A DNA stretch of 64,000 nucleotides. Origin: Lujinxingia litoralis (GTDB taxonomy: Bacteria; Myxococcota_A; Bradymonadia; Bradymonadales; Bradymonadaceae). The notes under the pieces are model-generated. The model searched no databases and was not told the origin of the DNA. It saw only the letters and a list, made by a program, of their open reading frames with translations. Positions 46,156-55,194 of this stretch are shown piece after piece (the stretch's first letter is position 1; every line of letters begins with the position of its first letter). Made by a program: the position numbers and the translations under genes. The DNA lies in NCBI RefSeq assembly GCF_003260125.1, contig NZ_QHKO01000001.1, forward strand, positions 1,010,914-1,074,913, written 5' to 3'.

Positions 46156-46938
46156 GTGCCCCATCGACTTGTCTACCTCGTTGATCAAGCCCTGGAACAT
46201 CTGCGCCAGGTCTACGCCGCATGTGTCCCGGCGAGCTGCGCCGCCTGCGACGAAGCCGCCCTGACGAACGAGGCCTTCTGCGCCATCTGCCGAGAGGACA
46301 GCTATCTCCTGGAGGCCGCCGTTTGCCCGCGCTGCGCGCTCCCTTTGCCGGTGAGCCGCTCCCCTTATGCCGCGGGCGTTGCAAGCAATGTGACGCGGTG
46401 CCCGGGCTGCCAGCGCCGCCCCAACTCTCCCATCCTCCACACCACCGCGCTCTGGGAGTACGAGGGCGCTGTCTCGGCGGCGCTTCGACGCATCAAATAT
46501 CGGGAAGACATCATCTCGGCCCACGCCCTGGTCACCGGTGCCGCCCGAGCGCTTCGCCCCACTCTAGCCGCAATGCCTCCGGCGCTCTTTGTGCCGGTGC
46601 CGGCCCACCCCTCAAACCTGCGCAAGCGCGGCTTCCACCTTCCTTCCCTGATCGCCCTTCACTGCGCGCGCCAGGGGCCCCACCACTGCCGGCTCTTCTC
46701 CCTGAAGAAGATTCGGCGCACCCGCGCGCAGGCGAGCCTGGGGATGGAGGAGCGCCGCACCAACCTGTGCGATGCCTTCGAGGCCCGGTGGCGCCCGATG
46801 GACGTCGACACCGTCGTCCTCGTGGACGACGTGCTCACCACCGGCGCCACGCTCGATGCAGCGGCAGCCGCCCTGAAAAACGCCGGCGTTGAAAAAATTC
46901 AGGCGCTGGTGCTGGCCCGAAGCCTCCCCCGTCAATAA
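46156..46938 (+). CDS. ComF-family phosphoribosyltransferase-like protein
   Basis: The 260-residue protein has an N-terminal zinc region with Cys pairs (CAACDEA, CAICRE, CPRC, CPGC), then a phosphoribosyltransferase fold ending in the PRPP motif VVLVDDVLTTGATL. ComF members take part in DNA uptake in competent bacteria, but most homologues in this group are of unknown function. The start is GTG with GGAG upstream. Confidence 0.9.
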   Translation: MPHRLVYLVDQALEHLRQVYAACVPASCAACDEAALTNEAFCAICREDSYLLEAAVCPRCALPLPVSRSPYAAGVASNVTRCPGCQRRPNSPILHTTALWEYEGAVSAALRRIKYREDIISAHALVTGAARALRPTLAAMPPALFVPVPAHPSNLRKRGFHLPSLIALHCARQGPHHCRLFSLKKIRRTRAQASLGMEERRTNLCDAFEARWRPMDVDTVVLVDDVLTTGATLDAAAAALKNAGVEKIQALVLARSLPRQ

Positions 46939-47091
46939 CTTTCAAACGCACTGTCACAGCGTTGTTGCTCTAAGCCTTTGAACTTCGTGGGAAATACGCG
47001 CACCCTCCAGGGCGGTTTTTGTGCCGACGCTGCCCTTAAGGCGCAGCCTCCCCCCCTCCTCGAACGCATCAGGCCCACGCCCGGAGCTCGC

Positions 47092-47598
47092 ATGAAACCC
47101 GCCCTCTTGCTCAACGCCTCTTACGAGCCGCTCTCGATCGTTGACTGGCGCAAGGCCGTCACGTTGTTGTGGCTGGGCAAGGCCGAGGTCCTGGTCGCGC
47201 AAGAGCGCGAGGTGCATGCCACCCACCAGAGCATCACCCTGCCCTCGGTGTTGCGCCTGCTACGCCGGGTGCGCATTCCCCGCCGACGGGTGCACTTCTC
47301 ACGAAACAACATCTACCGACGCGATGGCTACTGCTGTCAGTACTGTGGCGATCGCTTCAATGGTGCCGATCTCACCTTCGATCATGTCTTGCCCAAAAGC
47401 CGCGGGGGCGACACCTCCTGGACCAACATCGTGACCAGCTGCCAGCCCTGCAATCGCCGGAAAAACTCTCGCACCCCCACCGAAGCCAGGATGCCCCTGC
47501 TCACCCAACCCTACGAGCCGCGCTGGTGGCCATTCAGCGCCGGGGCGGGTAACCTTGAGGAACATCCCGAGGACTGGAAGCCCTACCTCTGGACCTGA
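47092..47598 (+). CDS. HNH endonuclease-family protein
   Basis: The 168-residue protein has an N-terminal domain (MKPALLLNASYEPLSIVDWR) found in stand-alone HNH proteins. A Cys-bracketed HNH core follows at about 80-135: CQYC, LTFDHVLPKSRGG, CQPCNRRKNSRTP. The four Cys suggest a structural zinc. Chromosomal proteins of this type are widespread with unclear function. I chose ATG 47092, preceded by GGAG. Confidence 0.9.
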   Translation: MKPALLLNASYEPLSIVDWRKAVTLLWLGKAEVLVAQEREVHATHQSITLPSVLRLLRRVRIPRRRVHFSRNNIYRRDGYCCQYCGDRFNGADLTFDHVLPKSRGGDTSWTNIVTSCQPCNRRKNSRTPTEARMPLLTQPYEPRWWPFSAGAGNLEEHPEDWKPYLWT

Positions 47599-47633
47599 CC
47601 TCGCCAGCCCCCAAGCCACCCACCCGAGTCGGC

Positions 47634-48506
47634 ATGCCTACGATCGCCATCCTTGCAGATGTTCACGCCAACCTCTTTGCCCTGGAGGCGATCATTGCCG
47701 ACATCGCAGAGCACCCGATCGACGAGGTGATCGTCGCCGGCGATTTGGTCGGTCGCGGTCCCCAGGGGAGTGCCGTGGTCCAGCGTATCGCCGAGCTGGG
47801 CTGGCAGTGCGTGCGCGGCAATCACGAAGACTATCTGCTCGGGTTTTGTCGCGGTGATATCCCCGACGACTGGCGCACCCTCGACGAGTGGGCCGCCTCG
47901 CGCTGGATGGCCGACGAGCTCACCCCGGAGGCCGAGCGCTTCATCGACGCGCTGCCCTTCTCACGTCGCGCTGACTGCGATCCCCACGTGGAGGTCTTCC
48001 ACGGCTCACCGCGCTCTCATAGTGAAGGTATCGGGGCCTGGACTCCACAGGATCGCCTGCGCGAGCACTTCGACGCCATCGCAGGCTCCACGCTTATCTG
48101 CGCCCACACCCACCGCCCGCTCATTCACCGCTTTGATGACGGCCTCATCGTCAACGTGGGCTCAGTAGGCCTGCCCTTCAACGGCGACTGGCGCGCCCAG
48201 TACGCCATCCTCGAAGGCCAGGGCTCAGACTACCGAGTCACCCTGCGCCAGGTCCCCTACGATCGCCCGGGCTTTCTGCAACACTACCGCCAGAGCGGCT
48301 TTCTCGACGATGGCAACATCACCGCTCACCTCCTCTACCGCGAGGTCGAAGGCGCCCGCCCCTTCCTGGTACCCTTCTTAAAGTGGGCTGAGCTCACCGC
48401 GCGCGAACCCGTGCTGGCCGCACTTCCGGAGTTCGATAAGGTCTACGAGCCGGGCATGTCGATGAGCGATTTTCTGCGTATCATCGCCCCGACGGGCCGC
48501 CTCTAA
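47634..48506 (+). CDS. Calcineurin-like metallophosphoesterase
   Basis: The 290-residue protein has the metal-binding blocks ILADVHANLFALEAI, VAGDLVGRGPQ, VRGNHED, HGSP and CAHTHRP, then VNVGSVGLPFNGD, so the dinuclear site is complete. It resembles YfcE/DUF2436-type phosphoesterases. Substrate unknown. It ends at a strong terminator. Confidence 0.9.
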   Translation: MPTIAILADVHANLFALEAIIADIAEHPIDEVIVAGDLVGRGPQGSAVVQRIAELGWQCVRGNHEDYLLGFCRGDIPDDWRTLDEWAASRWMADELTPEAERFIDALPFSRRADCDPHVEVFHGSPRSHSEGIGAWTPQDRLREHFDAIAGSTLICAHTHRPLIHRFDDGLIVNVGSVGLPFNGDWRAQYAILEGQGSDYRVTLRQVPYDRPGFLQHYRQSGFLDDGNITAHLLYREVEGARPFLVPFLKWAELTAREPVLAALPEFDKVYEPGMSMSDFLRIIAPTGRL

Positions 48507-48524
48507 CGCCTGCGCGCTTCGCCT

Positions 48525-48562
48525 AAAAAAAGCCCCGACGCGTCGCGTCGGGGCTTTTTTTT
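48525..48562. terminator. bidirectional intrinsic terminator
   Basis: AAAAAAAGCCCCGACGC pairs with its complement across a 3-base loop and ends in eight Ts. It serves the metallophosphoesterase gene on the plus strand and prs on the minus strand. Confidence 0.93.
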
Positions 48563-48589
48563 GGTTCTGAAACGACTAAATCGACCGTC

Positions 48590-49558
48590 TCAGCCCTGCT
48601 TCATGGGCTTCTTGGTGCTAAAAAGCTCACTGACCGAGCGTCCATCATGAATGCGATTGATGGCTTCGGCAAAGTGCCGGGTCACCGAGATAACCTCGAC
48701 CTTATCCGATTGCTGATGCGCTCCAAGCGGCACTGTATCCGTCACAAATACCTTATCGATAAAGGCGCTATCGATGCGCTCGGCAGCGTTCGAGCTGAAG
48801 ATCGGATGGGTGGCCGTGGCCAGCACCTTCGAGGCGCCCTTCTCTTTGAGGAAGGTCGCTGCTTCGATCAGCGTGCCGCCGCTGGCGATTTCATCATCGA
48901 CGATCACCGCCACCTTATCGCGAACATCACCGATCAGGCTGACCGCACGCGGGCGCTCATCATCACCGTCACGACGCTTGTCGATGATCGCCATCGGCAG
49001 GTCCAGACGGTTGGCGTAGCGCCCCAGGTCTTTGGCTTCGCCGGCATCGGCGGCCACCAGCACCCAGTCCTCGCGGCCCTCTTCCTCCCGGAGACGATCG
49101 CAGATCGGGCCCGCTCCCTGAAGCTGATCCACGGGCATCCGGAAGAACCCCTGAGCCTGGGCCGAGTGCAGGTCCATGGTAAGCACGCGATCGGCCCCGG
49201 CGGTCTTGAGCAGATCGGCGACCAGACGCGCGGTGATCGAGATGCGCGGACGATCCTTTTTATCGCTGCGAATATAAGGAATGTAGGGCATCACCGCGGT
49301 AATGCGCGAGGCCGAAGCCGAACGCAGCGCGTCGATCATGATCAAGAGTTCAAAGAGGTTGTCATGAACCGGCGACGCCGAGGTCTGCACGACGAAGACA
49401 TCGCACTCGCGCACGTTCTCCTCGATCTGCACCATCATGTTCTCATTACTGAATCGAACCGTGGTGCTCTTTCCGGGCTCCACGCCCAGGTGGTTGCAGA
49501 TCGACTTGCAGAACTCCGGATGGCTACTGCCGGAGAAGACTTTGAGCTGCTTGTTCAC
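48590..49558 (-). CDS. prs: Ribose-phosphate pyrophosphokinase
   Basis: The 322-residue enzyme makes PRPP from ribose 5-phosphate and ATP. It has the N-terminal LKVFSGSSHPEF, NVRECDVFVVQTSASPVHDN and PYIPYIRSDKKDRPR. The binding motifs are altered: DLHSAQAQGFF where most enzymes have DLHAGQIQGFF, and VDDEIASGGTL where VDDMIDTGGT is usual. It is still likely active. I chose GTG 49558, which matches family length and has GGAG upstream. Confidence 0.93.
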   Translation of the reverse strand: MNKQLKVFSGSSHPEFCKSICNHLGVEPGKSTTVRFSNENMMVQIEENVRECDVFVVQTSASPVHDNLFELLIMIDALRSASASRITAVMPYIPYIRSDKKDRPRISITARLVADLLKTAGADRVLTMDLHSAQAQGFFRMPVDQLQGAGPICDRLREEEGREDWVLVAADAGEAKDLGRYANRLDLPMAIIDKRRDGDDERPRAVSLIGDVRDKVAVIVDDEIASGGTLIEAATFLKEKGASKVLATATHPIFSSNAAERIDSAFIDKVFVTDTVPLGAHQQSDKVEVISVTRHFAEAINRIHDGRSVSELFSTKKPMKQG

Positions 49559-49650
49559 GAGAGACTCCGTCGCGGGGTGTGAGGGGGGCGATCGACGCCT
49601 CCCCATTACAAGACTCAGCACGCAGGATCAACCTCGCGCCCCGATCCTTT

Positions 49651-50136
49651 TCAGCCCAACTCGGCACACATCACCCAGGCATCCTCACCATCTTCATAGT
49701 AGCGCTTGCGCCGGCCCATGCGCTTAAAGCCCAGACTCTTGTAGAGTCCGAGCGCCGGTGCGTTGCTCACACGCACTTCCAGCAACACTGCCACCACCTC
49801 ATGAGCCTGGCCCAGCGCCAGCAACATCTGCAGGAGCGCCCGGGCGATGCCCCGACGCTGAAAGTCGGGGTGCACCGCCACATCGAGAATGTGCAGCTCG
49901 TCGAGCACCCGCCAGAAGGCCAGAAACCCGGCGATCTCGTCGTCGGCGCAGACCACCCAGATCCGCGACCACTCCAGGGTAAACTCGCGCGCAAAGCTCT
50001 CGCGCTGCCAGGGATGGTGATGGGCCCGGGTCTCCACGGCCATAATCGCATCGAGATCCTCGGGCCGCGCGCGCCGCACCGTCAGCCCCTGACCAAACGC
50101 CCCGGGGGTGGGCTCACCCCAGCTCTCCTCGCTCAT
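49651..50136 (-). CDS. rimI: Ribosomal protein S18 alanine N-acetyltransferase
   Basis: The 161-residue GNAT protein has the acetyl-CoA motif VHPDFQRRGIARALLQMLL and the RimI ending SNAPALGLYKSLGFKRMGRRKRYYEDG. Its start overlaps the engB stop by ATGA, so the two are translationally coupled. Confidence 0.9.
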   Translation of the reverse strand: MSEESWGEPTPGAFGQGLTVRRARPEDLDAIMAVETRAHHHPWQRESFAREFTLEWSRIWVVCADDEIAGFLAFWRVLDELHILDVAVHPDFQRRGIARALLQMLLALGQAHEVVAVLLEVRVSNAPALGLYKSLGFKRMGRRKRYYEDGEDAWVMCAELG

Positions 50137-50729
50137 ACGCCGGTCACCTGTCGGATGCGGTCCCAGAGCTGCTCCCCCCCCTGGCCGTTGGTGCTCGAAT
50201 ACAACACCAGCTCTCCGGGCGGGCAGCCCAGCTCGCGGGCGATCTCGCGGAGGCGTTGCTGACCGGCGTTTTTGCCGAACTTATCAGCTTTGGTGAAGAC
50301 CAGGATCGGCTGAATCCCGAAGAGCGGTGCCGACTCGATGAGCATCATATCGTCGTCACGCACGCCGCGGCGCAGATCCATCACACAGACGATCGCGCGC
50401 AGGGTCGGACGCCCTCCCAGGTAGCGCTCCATCATCGGTCCCCAGGCCGCTTTGACCTCCAGGGGGACCTTGGCAAACCCGTAACCGGGCAGATCCACAA
50501 AGACCAGCTCATCGTTGATGTTGAAGAAGTTGATCGTCTGGGTGTGCCCCGGGGTCTTACTGGTTTTGACCAGCTTATTGCGACCGACCAACGAGTTGAT
50601 CAGGCTGGATTTACCCACGTTGCTCGCCCCCCCAAACGCGATCTCCGGTTGCAGGGGCGGCGGAAAGTGCGAGGGCCTGGTGCCACTCTTGATAAACTCC
50701 GCCTTGGTCACTTTGTAGATCGCGCTCAT
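50133..50729 (-). CDS. engB: Ribosome biogenesis GTP-binding protein EngB/YihA
   Basis: The 198-residue GTPase has G1 (GGASNVGKSSLIN, about 33-46), G2 TP region (TSKTPGHTQTINFF), G3 DLPGYG and G4 TKAD. It acts in late 50S assembly. Length and motifs are standard. rimI follows directly. Confidence 0.95.
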   Translation of the reverse strand: MSAIYKVTKAEFIKSGTRPSHFPPPLQPEIAFGGASNVGKSSLINSLVGRNKLVKTSKTPGHTQTINFFNINDELVFVDLPGYGFAKVPLEVKAAWGPMMERYLGGRPTLRAIVCVMDLRRGVRDDDMMLIESAPLFGIQPILVFTKADKFGKNAGQQRLREIARELGCPPGELVLYSSTNGQGGEQLWDRIRQVTGV

Positions 50730-50811
50730 GTACTGCTCCTCAACGCACCGCCGTCGGCGGGCACCCCAAAAGGCGCCTTGCCGACCTTGGAGCCGAAGTT
50801 AATAGGTCCTG

Positions 50812-52107
50812 CTAGAAGGGACGAACGCCGACACCCGGCGCCGCCCCGTGGCTCCATACCCACAGAAGGAGCGCGCTGACAAATGCCAGCGCCACCCACC
50901 CGGCGTTTCGACGCGCCGGCGCTCCGAGCGCACCCGGGTCAGCACCGGCCTGATGCAGACCCAGCACCACCAGCGGCGCCGCCAGCCCGGCCCACTCCGC
51001 GCGGGTAAAGACCCCGAACGCCCCGGTCGACTCCCAGGTCACCAGCAGCCCCCAGGACCAGGCCAGCGCCAGCAGCGCCACCGCGCGCCCGAGCAACCCG
51101 TGGGCCAGCTCCTGCCCCGCGGCGTTCGCCTCCTCGCTAAGCGGCGCCGGGCGCATCGCGCCCCAGGCCGCCCAGGCGCACATCAGCGTCCCGGCCAGCA
51201 ACGCGATCCACTCCGCCCCCATCGCTCCGGCATCCACCACCGCTGGCACCGCGCCCAGGTCGGCCAGCGCCTGCCCCTGGTCGGCAAAACTCACCGGCAG
51301 CTGGCGTGTCGAGAGCCACTCCTGAGCACTCTGGCGTACCCGGGGCTCCGCCAGCAGACGGGCCACATCAACCCGAGCGCCCATCACCATGCCCAGCGTC
51401 ACTCCGAACCCCAGCGCAGCCCCGGCCCAGAGCTTGCCGGCCAGCGCGCGCAGCGGATGGGTCGGGGCCACGAGGTTGGACCCGGCCACCGCCGCCACCA
51501 GCGCCACCACCACCGCCGAGGCCAGCACCCCGGCGGCCCCATCGGCCCCCAGGACCAGCGGCAGCCGCAGCTCCGCGGCCTGACGCACCGAGGGGATGCC
51601 CCACATCAGGGGCTCGCCGGCCGAGGCCAGCGGCCAGGCAAAGTTGGCCGTGCTGGAGGCCGCGCGTTCGGCCCACACCCCGAGCACGCCCAGCCCCAGC
51701 GCCGCCGAGAGTCCGGCCACTGCCGCCCCCGAGCGACCGGCGGCGGTGCTGGCCACAAAAAGCGTGGCGAGCGCAGCGAGCCAGGCCGCGCCCTGCATCG
51801 TCCACATCGCGCCCAGCGTAGAGAGTTCGCCGGGAGATCCCGCGCCCAGGCTGAGCAAAGATCCGGCGATCACCGCCAACACCAGCAATGACGCGCCCAG
51901 ACGCACCCGGCCAGTCTCAATGCCCCTGGCCAGCGGCCCCAGCCCCACCAGGGCAGCGAAGCTCCCCAGGCCAGCCAGAGCCACCAACATCCCCGGCGCC
52001 GCGCCAAACCACAACGAGGCCACCAGCCCCGCGGTGCCGACGCCACCTCCCACCAGGCTCAGGCGCAACGCGCCGGCCCGCCAACCCTGGTCCGATACCT
52101 GGCTCAT
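50812..52107 (-). CDS. Multi-pass membrane protein, unknown
   Basis: The 431-residue protein is extremely rich in Ala, Gly, Leu and Val and has about 11-12 hydrophobic segments from start to end. The Trp-rich motif of CcsA-type cytochrome c biogenesis proteins is not present. It overlaps the preceding membrane gene by ATGA, so both probably work together. I do not recognise the family. Confidence 0.7.
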   Translation of the reverse strand: MSQVSDQGWRAGALRLSLVGGGVGTAGLVASLWFGAAPGMLVALAGLGSFAALVGLGPLARGIETGRVRLGASLLVLAVIAGSLLSLGAGSPGELSTLGAMWTMQGAAWLAALATLFVASTAAGRSGAAVAGLSAALGLGVLGVWAERAASSTANFAWPLASAGEPLMWGIPSVRQAAELRLPLVLGADGAAGVLASAVVVALVAAVAGSNLVAPTHPLRALAGKLWAGAALGFGVTLGMVMGARVDVARLLAEPRVRQSAQEWLSTRQLPVSFADQGQALADLGAVPAVVDAGAMGAEWIALLAGTLMCAWAAWGAMRPAPLSEEANAAGQELAHGLLGRAVALLALAWSWGLLVTWESTGAFGVFTRAEWAGLAAPLVVLGLHQAGADPGALGAPARRNAGWVALAFVSALLLWVWSHGAAPGVGVRPF

Positions 52108-53213
52108 GGCTCGCCCTCATCATCGCTGGCGTCAGCGTGCTCCTCATCGTCCTCATGTCTTCTGCCCCCTCCCCCGATTCCGGCCACGCACATCAAGAGA
52201 AACCCCGTCACGCAGAGCCCGGCGCCCGCGCCCAACATCCCGAAAGGCCGCACCGGACTGACCTGGATCACCGCCGCCGGAACCTCCTGCAACTCCTCCA
52301 GCCAGAGCCCGTGTTCAAACCCCGGCGTCCGCGCATCAGCCGGCTCTTCAAACACCCAGAATCGCTGCCCCCGAGCGTCCTCCAGCTGCACCGCCGGTCC
52401 CAGCGCGTCGAGGTAATTCGCGGTGGTCGTGATCACCTCGTACCCCTCTCCACCGATGGCTAAGTTTAACGTATCGCCCACCACACCGGCGGCCGGGATC
52501 GTGTTCTCGGCCTGACTTCGCACCACCGCGCGATACACGTCGGTCTGAGGCACCAGCCCCACAAACGCAAAGCGCAGTCCACTCACATCCACGCTCTGGC
52601 CGGGTCCCAGGCGCTGCGCCGGCACTCCGGACTCCCCGATGCGCGACAACGCGATGTTGGCCGCCGGCTCTCGCCCCAGCACCACCGACTCCAGGGTCAT
52701 GCGCAGCGGCAGCATCACATCGACGCGGCGATTGCCCTGCTGCACCTTGTAGGTCTGCAGGGTCTGGTGCATGGGCAGCACCAGCGTGCCCACCGGCAAC
52801 CTCCCGTGGCCCAGCAGCCAGGCGCCGGTAAGAAGCCCGAACCCGACCACCATCGCCAGCGCCGCAAGGGTTCCCAGCGCGGAGCCCCGCTTCCTGAGCG
52901 TCCAGCCCAGCGCCAGTGACCCCAGCGCGACCACCAGCACGATCGCCAGGGCGCTGGCCACGCTGGGCATCGGCCCGGCCTGAGCCCAGCCCGGGGCGCC
53001 GGCGGCCGCATAGAGCGCCAGCAGCCCCCCGAGCACCAGCGCCGCCGATGCCACCGCCGGCCTCCCCGCCTGACGCAACCATCGCTGCCCCTGTCGACGC
53101 CCCCTGCGTCTGGCTCGAATCGAACTCGCCCGCCTTTGCATGCTTTCCCTGTCGATGCTATCAACCGGCCCTGAAACGATAAGGCCTTCATGTTCCGCCA
53201 TTTGTCGGCGCAA
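52104..53213 (-). CDS. Membrane protein with large exposed domain, unknown
   Basis: The 369-residue protein has a basic cytoplasmic N-terminus (RRRGRRQGQRWLR), three membrane segments (about 52-70, 84-104, 113-135), an exposed strand-rich domain (about 140-315) and a final membrane segment (about 320-345) with an acidic tail. This topology is loosely like ResB, a cytochrome c biogenesis factor, but I see no conserved ResB motif, so I leave it unnamed. It overlaps the next membrane gene. Confidence 0.65.
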   Translation of the reverse strand: MRRQMAEHEGLIVSGPVDSIDRESMQRRASSIRARRRGRRQGQRWLRQAGRPAVASAALVLGGLLALYAAAGAPGWAQAGPMPSVASALAIVLVVALGSLALGWTLRKRGSALGTLAALAMVVGFGLLTGAWLLGHGRLPVGTLVLPMHQTLQTYKVQQGNRRVDVMLPLRMTLESVVLGREPAANIALSRIGESGVPAQRLGPGQSVDVSGLRFAFVGLVPQTDVYRAVVRSQAENTIPAAGVVGDTLNLAIGGEGYEVITTTANYLDALGPAVQLEDARGQRFWVFEEPADARTPGFEHGLWLEELQEVPAAVIQVSPVRPFGMLGAGAGLCVTGFLLMCVAGIGGGGRRHEDDEEHADASDDEGEP

Positions 53214-53246
53214 AGTCCGGCGAGTCCTAGTACGAGGGGCTAAAAG

Positions 53247-53894
53247 GTGTCAACGAACTCACCCGGTGTGGTCCTCGGTCTGACCGGTGGCATCGCCAGC
53301 GGCAAATCTACCGTCAGCCACTATTTCCGCGCGCTCGGCGTCACCGTCATCGACGCTGATCTCATCGCCCGCAAAATCGTCGAACCCGGCCAACCCGCGC
53401 TCTCCGAGATCGTGGAGACCTTCGGCGAAGATGTGCTCCACCGCGACGGCACGCTCAACCGTACCTCGCTTGGCGAACGCATATTCCAGGACGCCGACGC
53501 GCGCGCGCGCCTGGGGACCATCACCCACCCGCGCATCGCCCAGGAAATGGCCCGCCAGAGCGCCGCGGCCTTTGAGCGTGGTGAGCCCTGGGTGCTCTAT
53601 GATGCCGCGCTGATCGTCGAAAACGGTCTCTACCGGGCCTTCGACGCCCTGATCGTCGTGGCCTGCAGCCCACAAACCCAGCTGCAACGCCTGATGAGCC
53701 GCGACGATCTCTCCCGGACCGACGCGCAACGTCGCATCGACGCTCAGATGCCCCTGGCCGATAAGCTCAAGGTTGCCGACTTTGTGATCGACAACGACCA
53801 GAGCCTCGACCACACTCAAGCCCAAGTCGAAGAGCTATTCTCCACCATCAATGAGCGGGTGCGCACCGGCGGCAGCGCCCGCACGCCCGCTTAA
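53247..53894 (+). CDS. coaE: Dephospho-CoA kinase
   Basis: The 215-residue enzyme does the last step of coenzyme A synthesis. It has the P loop LTGGIASGKST, DADLIARKIVEPGQPAL and the lid region SRDDLSRTDAQRRI with YDAALIVENGLY. The start is GTG at 53247, with a GAGGGG nearby. Confidence 0.95.
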   Translation: MSTNSPGVVLGLTGGIASGKSTVSHYFRALGVTVIDADLIARKIVEPGQPALSEIVETFGEDVLHRDGTLNRTSLGERIFQDADARARLGTITHPRIAQEMARQSAAAFERGEPWVLYDAALIVENGLYRAFDALIVVACSPQTQLQRLMSRDDLSRTDAQRRIDAQMPLADKLKVADFVIDNDQSLDHTQAQVEELFSTINERVRTGGSARTPA

Positions 53895-53911
53895 GCCATG
53901 GATCCCCTGCG

Positions 53912-55015
53912 ATGACCGAGCCTACCCGAAGACGCGACATCCTGATCACGGGCTTCCCGAGTTTCGTGGCCCGAAAGCTCGTGGAGACCATCCTCAGTGA
54001 CGAGCCCGAGTCGGTGGTGCGCCTGCTGGTGCGCCCGGACGCGCTCGACGAGGCCGACCGCCAGCTACAAAAGCTCGATGCCTCTCGTCAACGCGTCCAC
54101 CTGATGAGCGGTGACGTCGTCGCCCTGGATCTGGGCCTCTCGGGCCGCGAGTACCTGGAGCTTATCGCCAACGTCACCGACATCTACCACATCGCCAGCA
54201 TCTGGTTTCTGGGCGTGGAACGCTCCGAGGCCTTTGAGGTCAACGTGCGCGGGGCCCGCAACATCCTGGATACCGCCTACGAAATGCAGCATCTGGAGCG
54301 CCTCAACCACCTCTCCACGGCTTTTGTCAGCGGCGACCGCGCCGGCGTCATCATGGAAGAGGAACTCGACGAGGGGCAGGGCTTCCGCAACGCCTACGAA
54401 GAGAGCAAGTTCCAGGCCGAGCAGGCCATGCGCCAGGCCATGGAACACCTGCCCATCTCGATCTTTCGCCCCAGCATCATCGTCGGCGACTCCCAGACCG
54501 GCGAGATCGACCGGATGGCCGGGCCCTATTACCTGATCAACGCCCTGGTCAACATGCCCTCGATCGTGCCCATCCCCATGCCGGGGCGCGGCGACAAGCC
54601 GCTAAATCTGGTCCCGGTCGACTTCGTCTGCCGGGCCATGCACCGCATCAGCCTGCGCGACGACGCCGCCGGACGCACCTTCCACCTCTGCGATCCCAAC
54701 CCCCTCTCTGCTCGCCGCGTCTTCCAGCTGGTAGCCGACCGCGCCGGACGCAGCGCCCCGGTGGGGCTGCTTCCCTACCGCCTCACCCGTCTGTTGATGA
54801 AGTTCCCCTACCTGGAGCGTTTCACCCGAAACCCCCGCCAGTTTCTCGACGACTTCAATCACCTGACCATCTACAACTCCATTCACACCCTGGACGCGCT
54901 CGAAGGCCACGACCTCTGCCCGCCGCTGCCCACCTACCTCGACGCGCTCATCGCCTACGTCCGCGCGGCAGACCTCGATCTGGAAATGCCCCTGGGCGTG
55001 GAAATCATGGGCTGA
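53912..55015 (+). CDS. Extended SDR-family NAD(P)-binding protein
   Basis: The 367-residue protein resembles extended short-chain dehydrogenases related to male-sterility/fatty acyl reductases: GDVVALDLGLS, AFEVNVRGARNILDTA, the catalytic Tyr-x-x-x-Lys (YEESKFQAE) and IFRPSIIVGDSQTG. The nucleotide-binding loop is degenerate (ITGFPSFVARKL in place of G-x-x-G-x-x-G). Cofactor use is therefore uncertain. It follows coaE by 17 bases. Substrate unknown. Confidence 0.82.
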   Translation: MTEPTRRRDILITGFPSFVARKLVETILSDEPESVVRLLVRPDALDEADRQLQKLDASRQRVHLMSGDVVALDLGLSGREYLELIANVTDIYHIASIWFLGVERSEAFEVNVRGARNILDTAYEMQHLERLNHLSTAFVSGDRAGVIMEEELDEGQGFRNAYEESKFQAEQAMRQAMEHLPISIFRPSIIVGDSQTGEIDRMAGPYYLINALVNMPSIVPIPMPGRGDKPLNLVPVDFVCRAMHRISLRDDAAGRTFHLCDPNPLSARRVFQLVADRAGRSAPVGLLPYRLTRLLMKFPYLERFTRNPRQFLDDFNHLTIYNSIHTLDALEGHDLCPPLPTYLDALIAYVRAADLDLEMPLGVEIMG

Positions 55016-55194
55016 TCCACCTGCACTCCTCCCCCCTTCTTTCTTTGATTCGACGCAACGCTCCGTTACCATGACCGATGTCCGCTAACCCGGCGGACAG
55101 TTGGCGCCGGCCCCCTGCGAATGTTTGCCCCCGGCGTTCGGTTCTATCTCTGGAGCGCTTTGCTCTGGCTATTTGCCCGGGAGTCGTCGAGTCA

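Noticed and set aside
47092..47598. Homing endonuclease or toxin HNH protein
   Set aside because: It is a widespread stand-alone chromosomal HNH type, with no intron, intein or immunity gene beside it.
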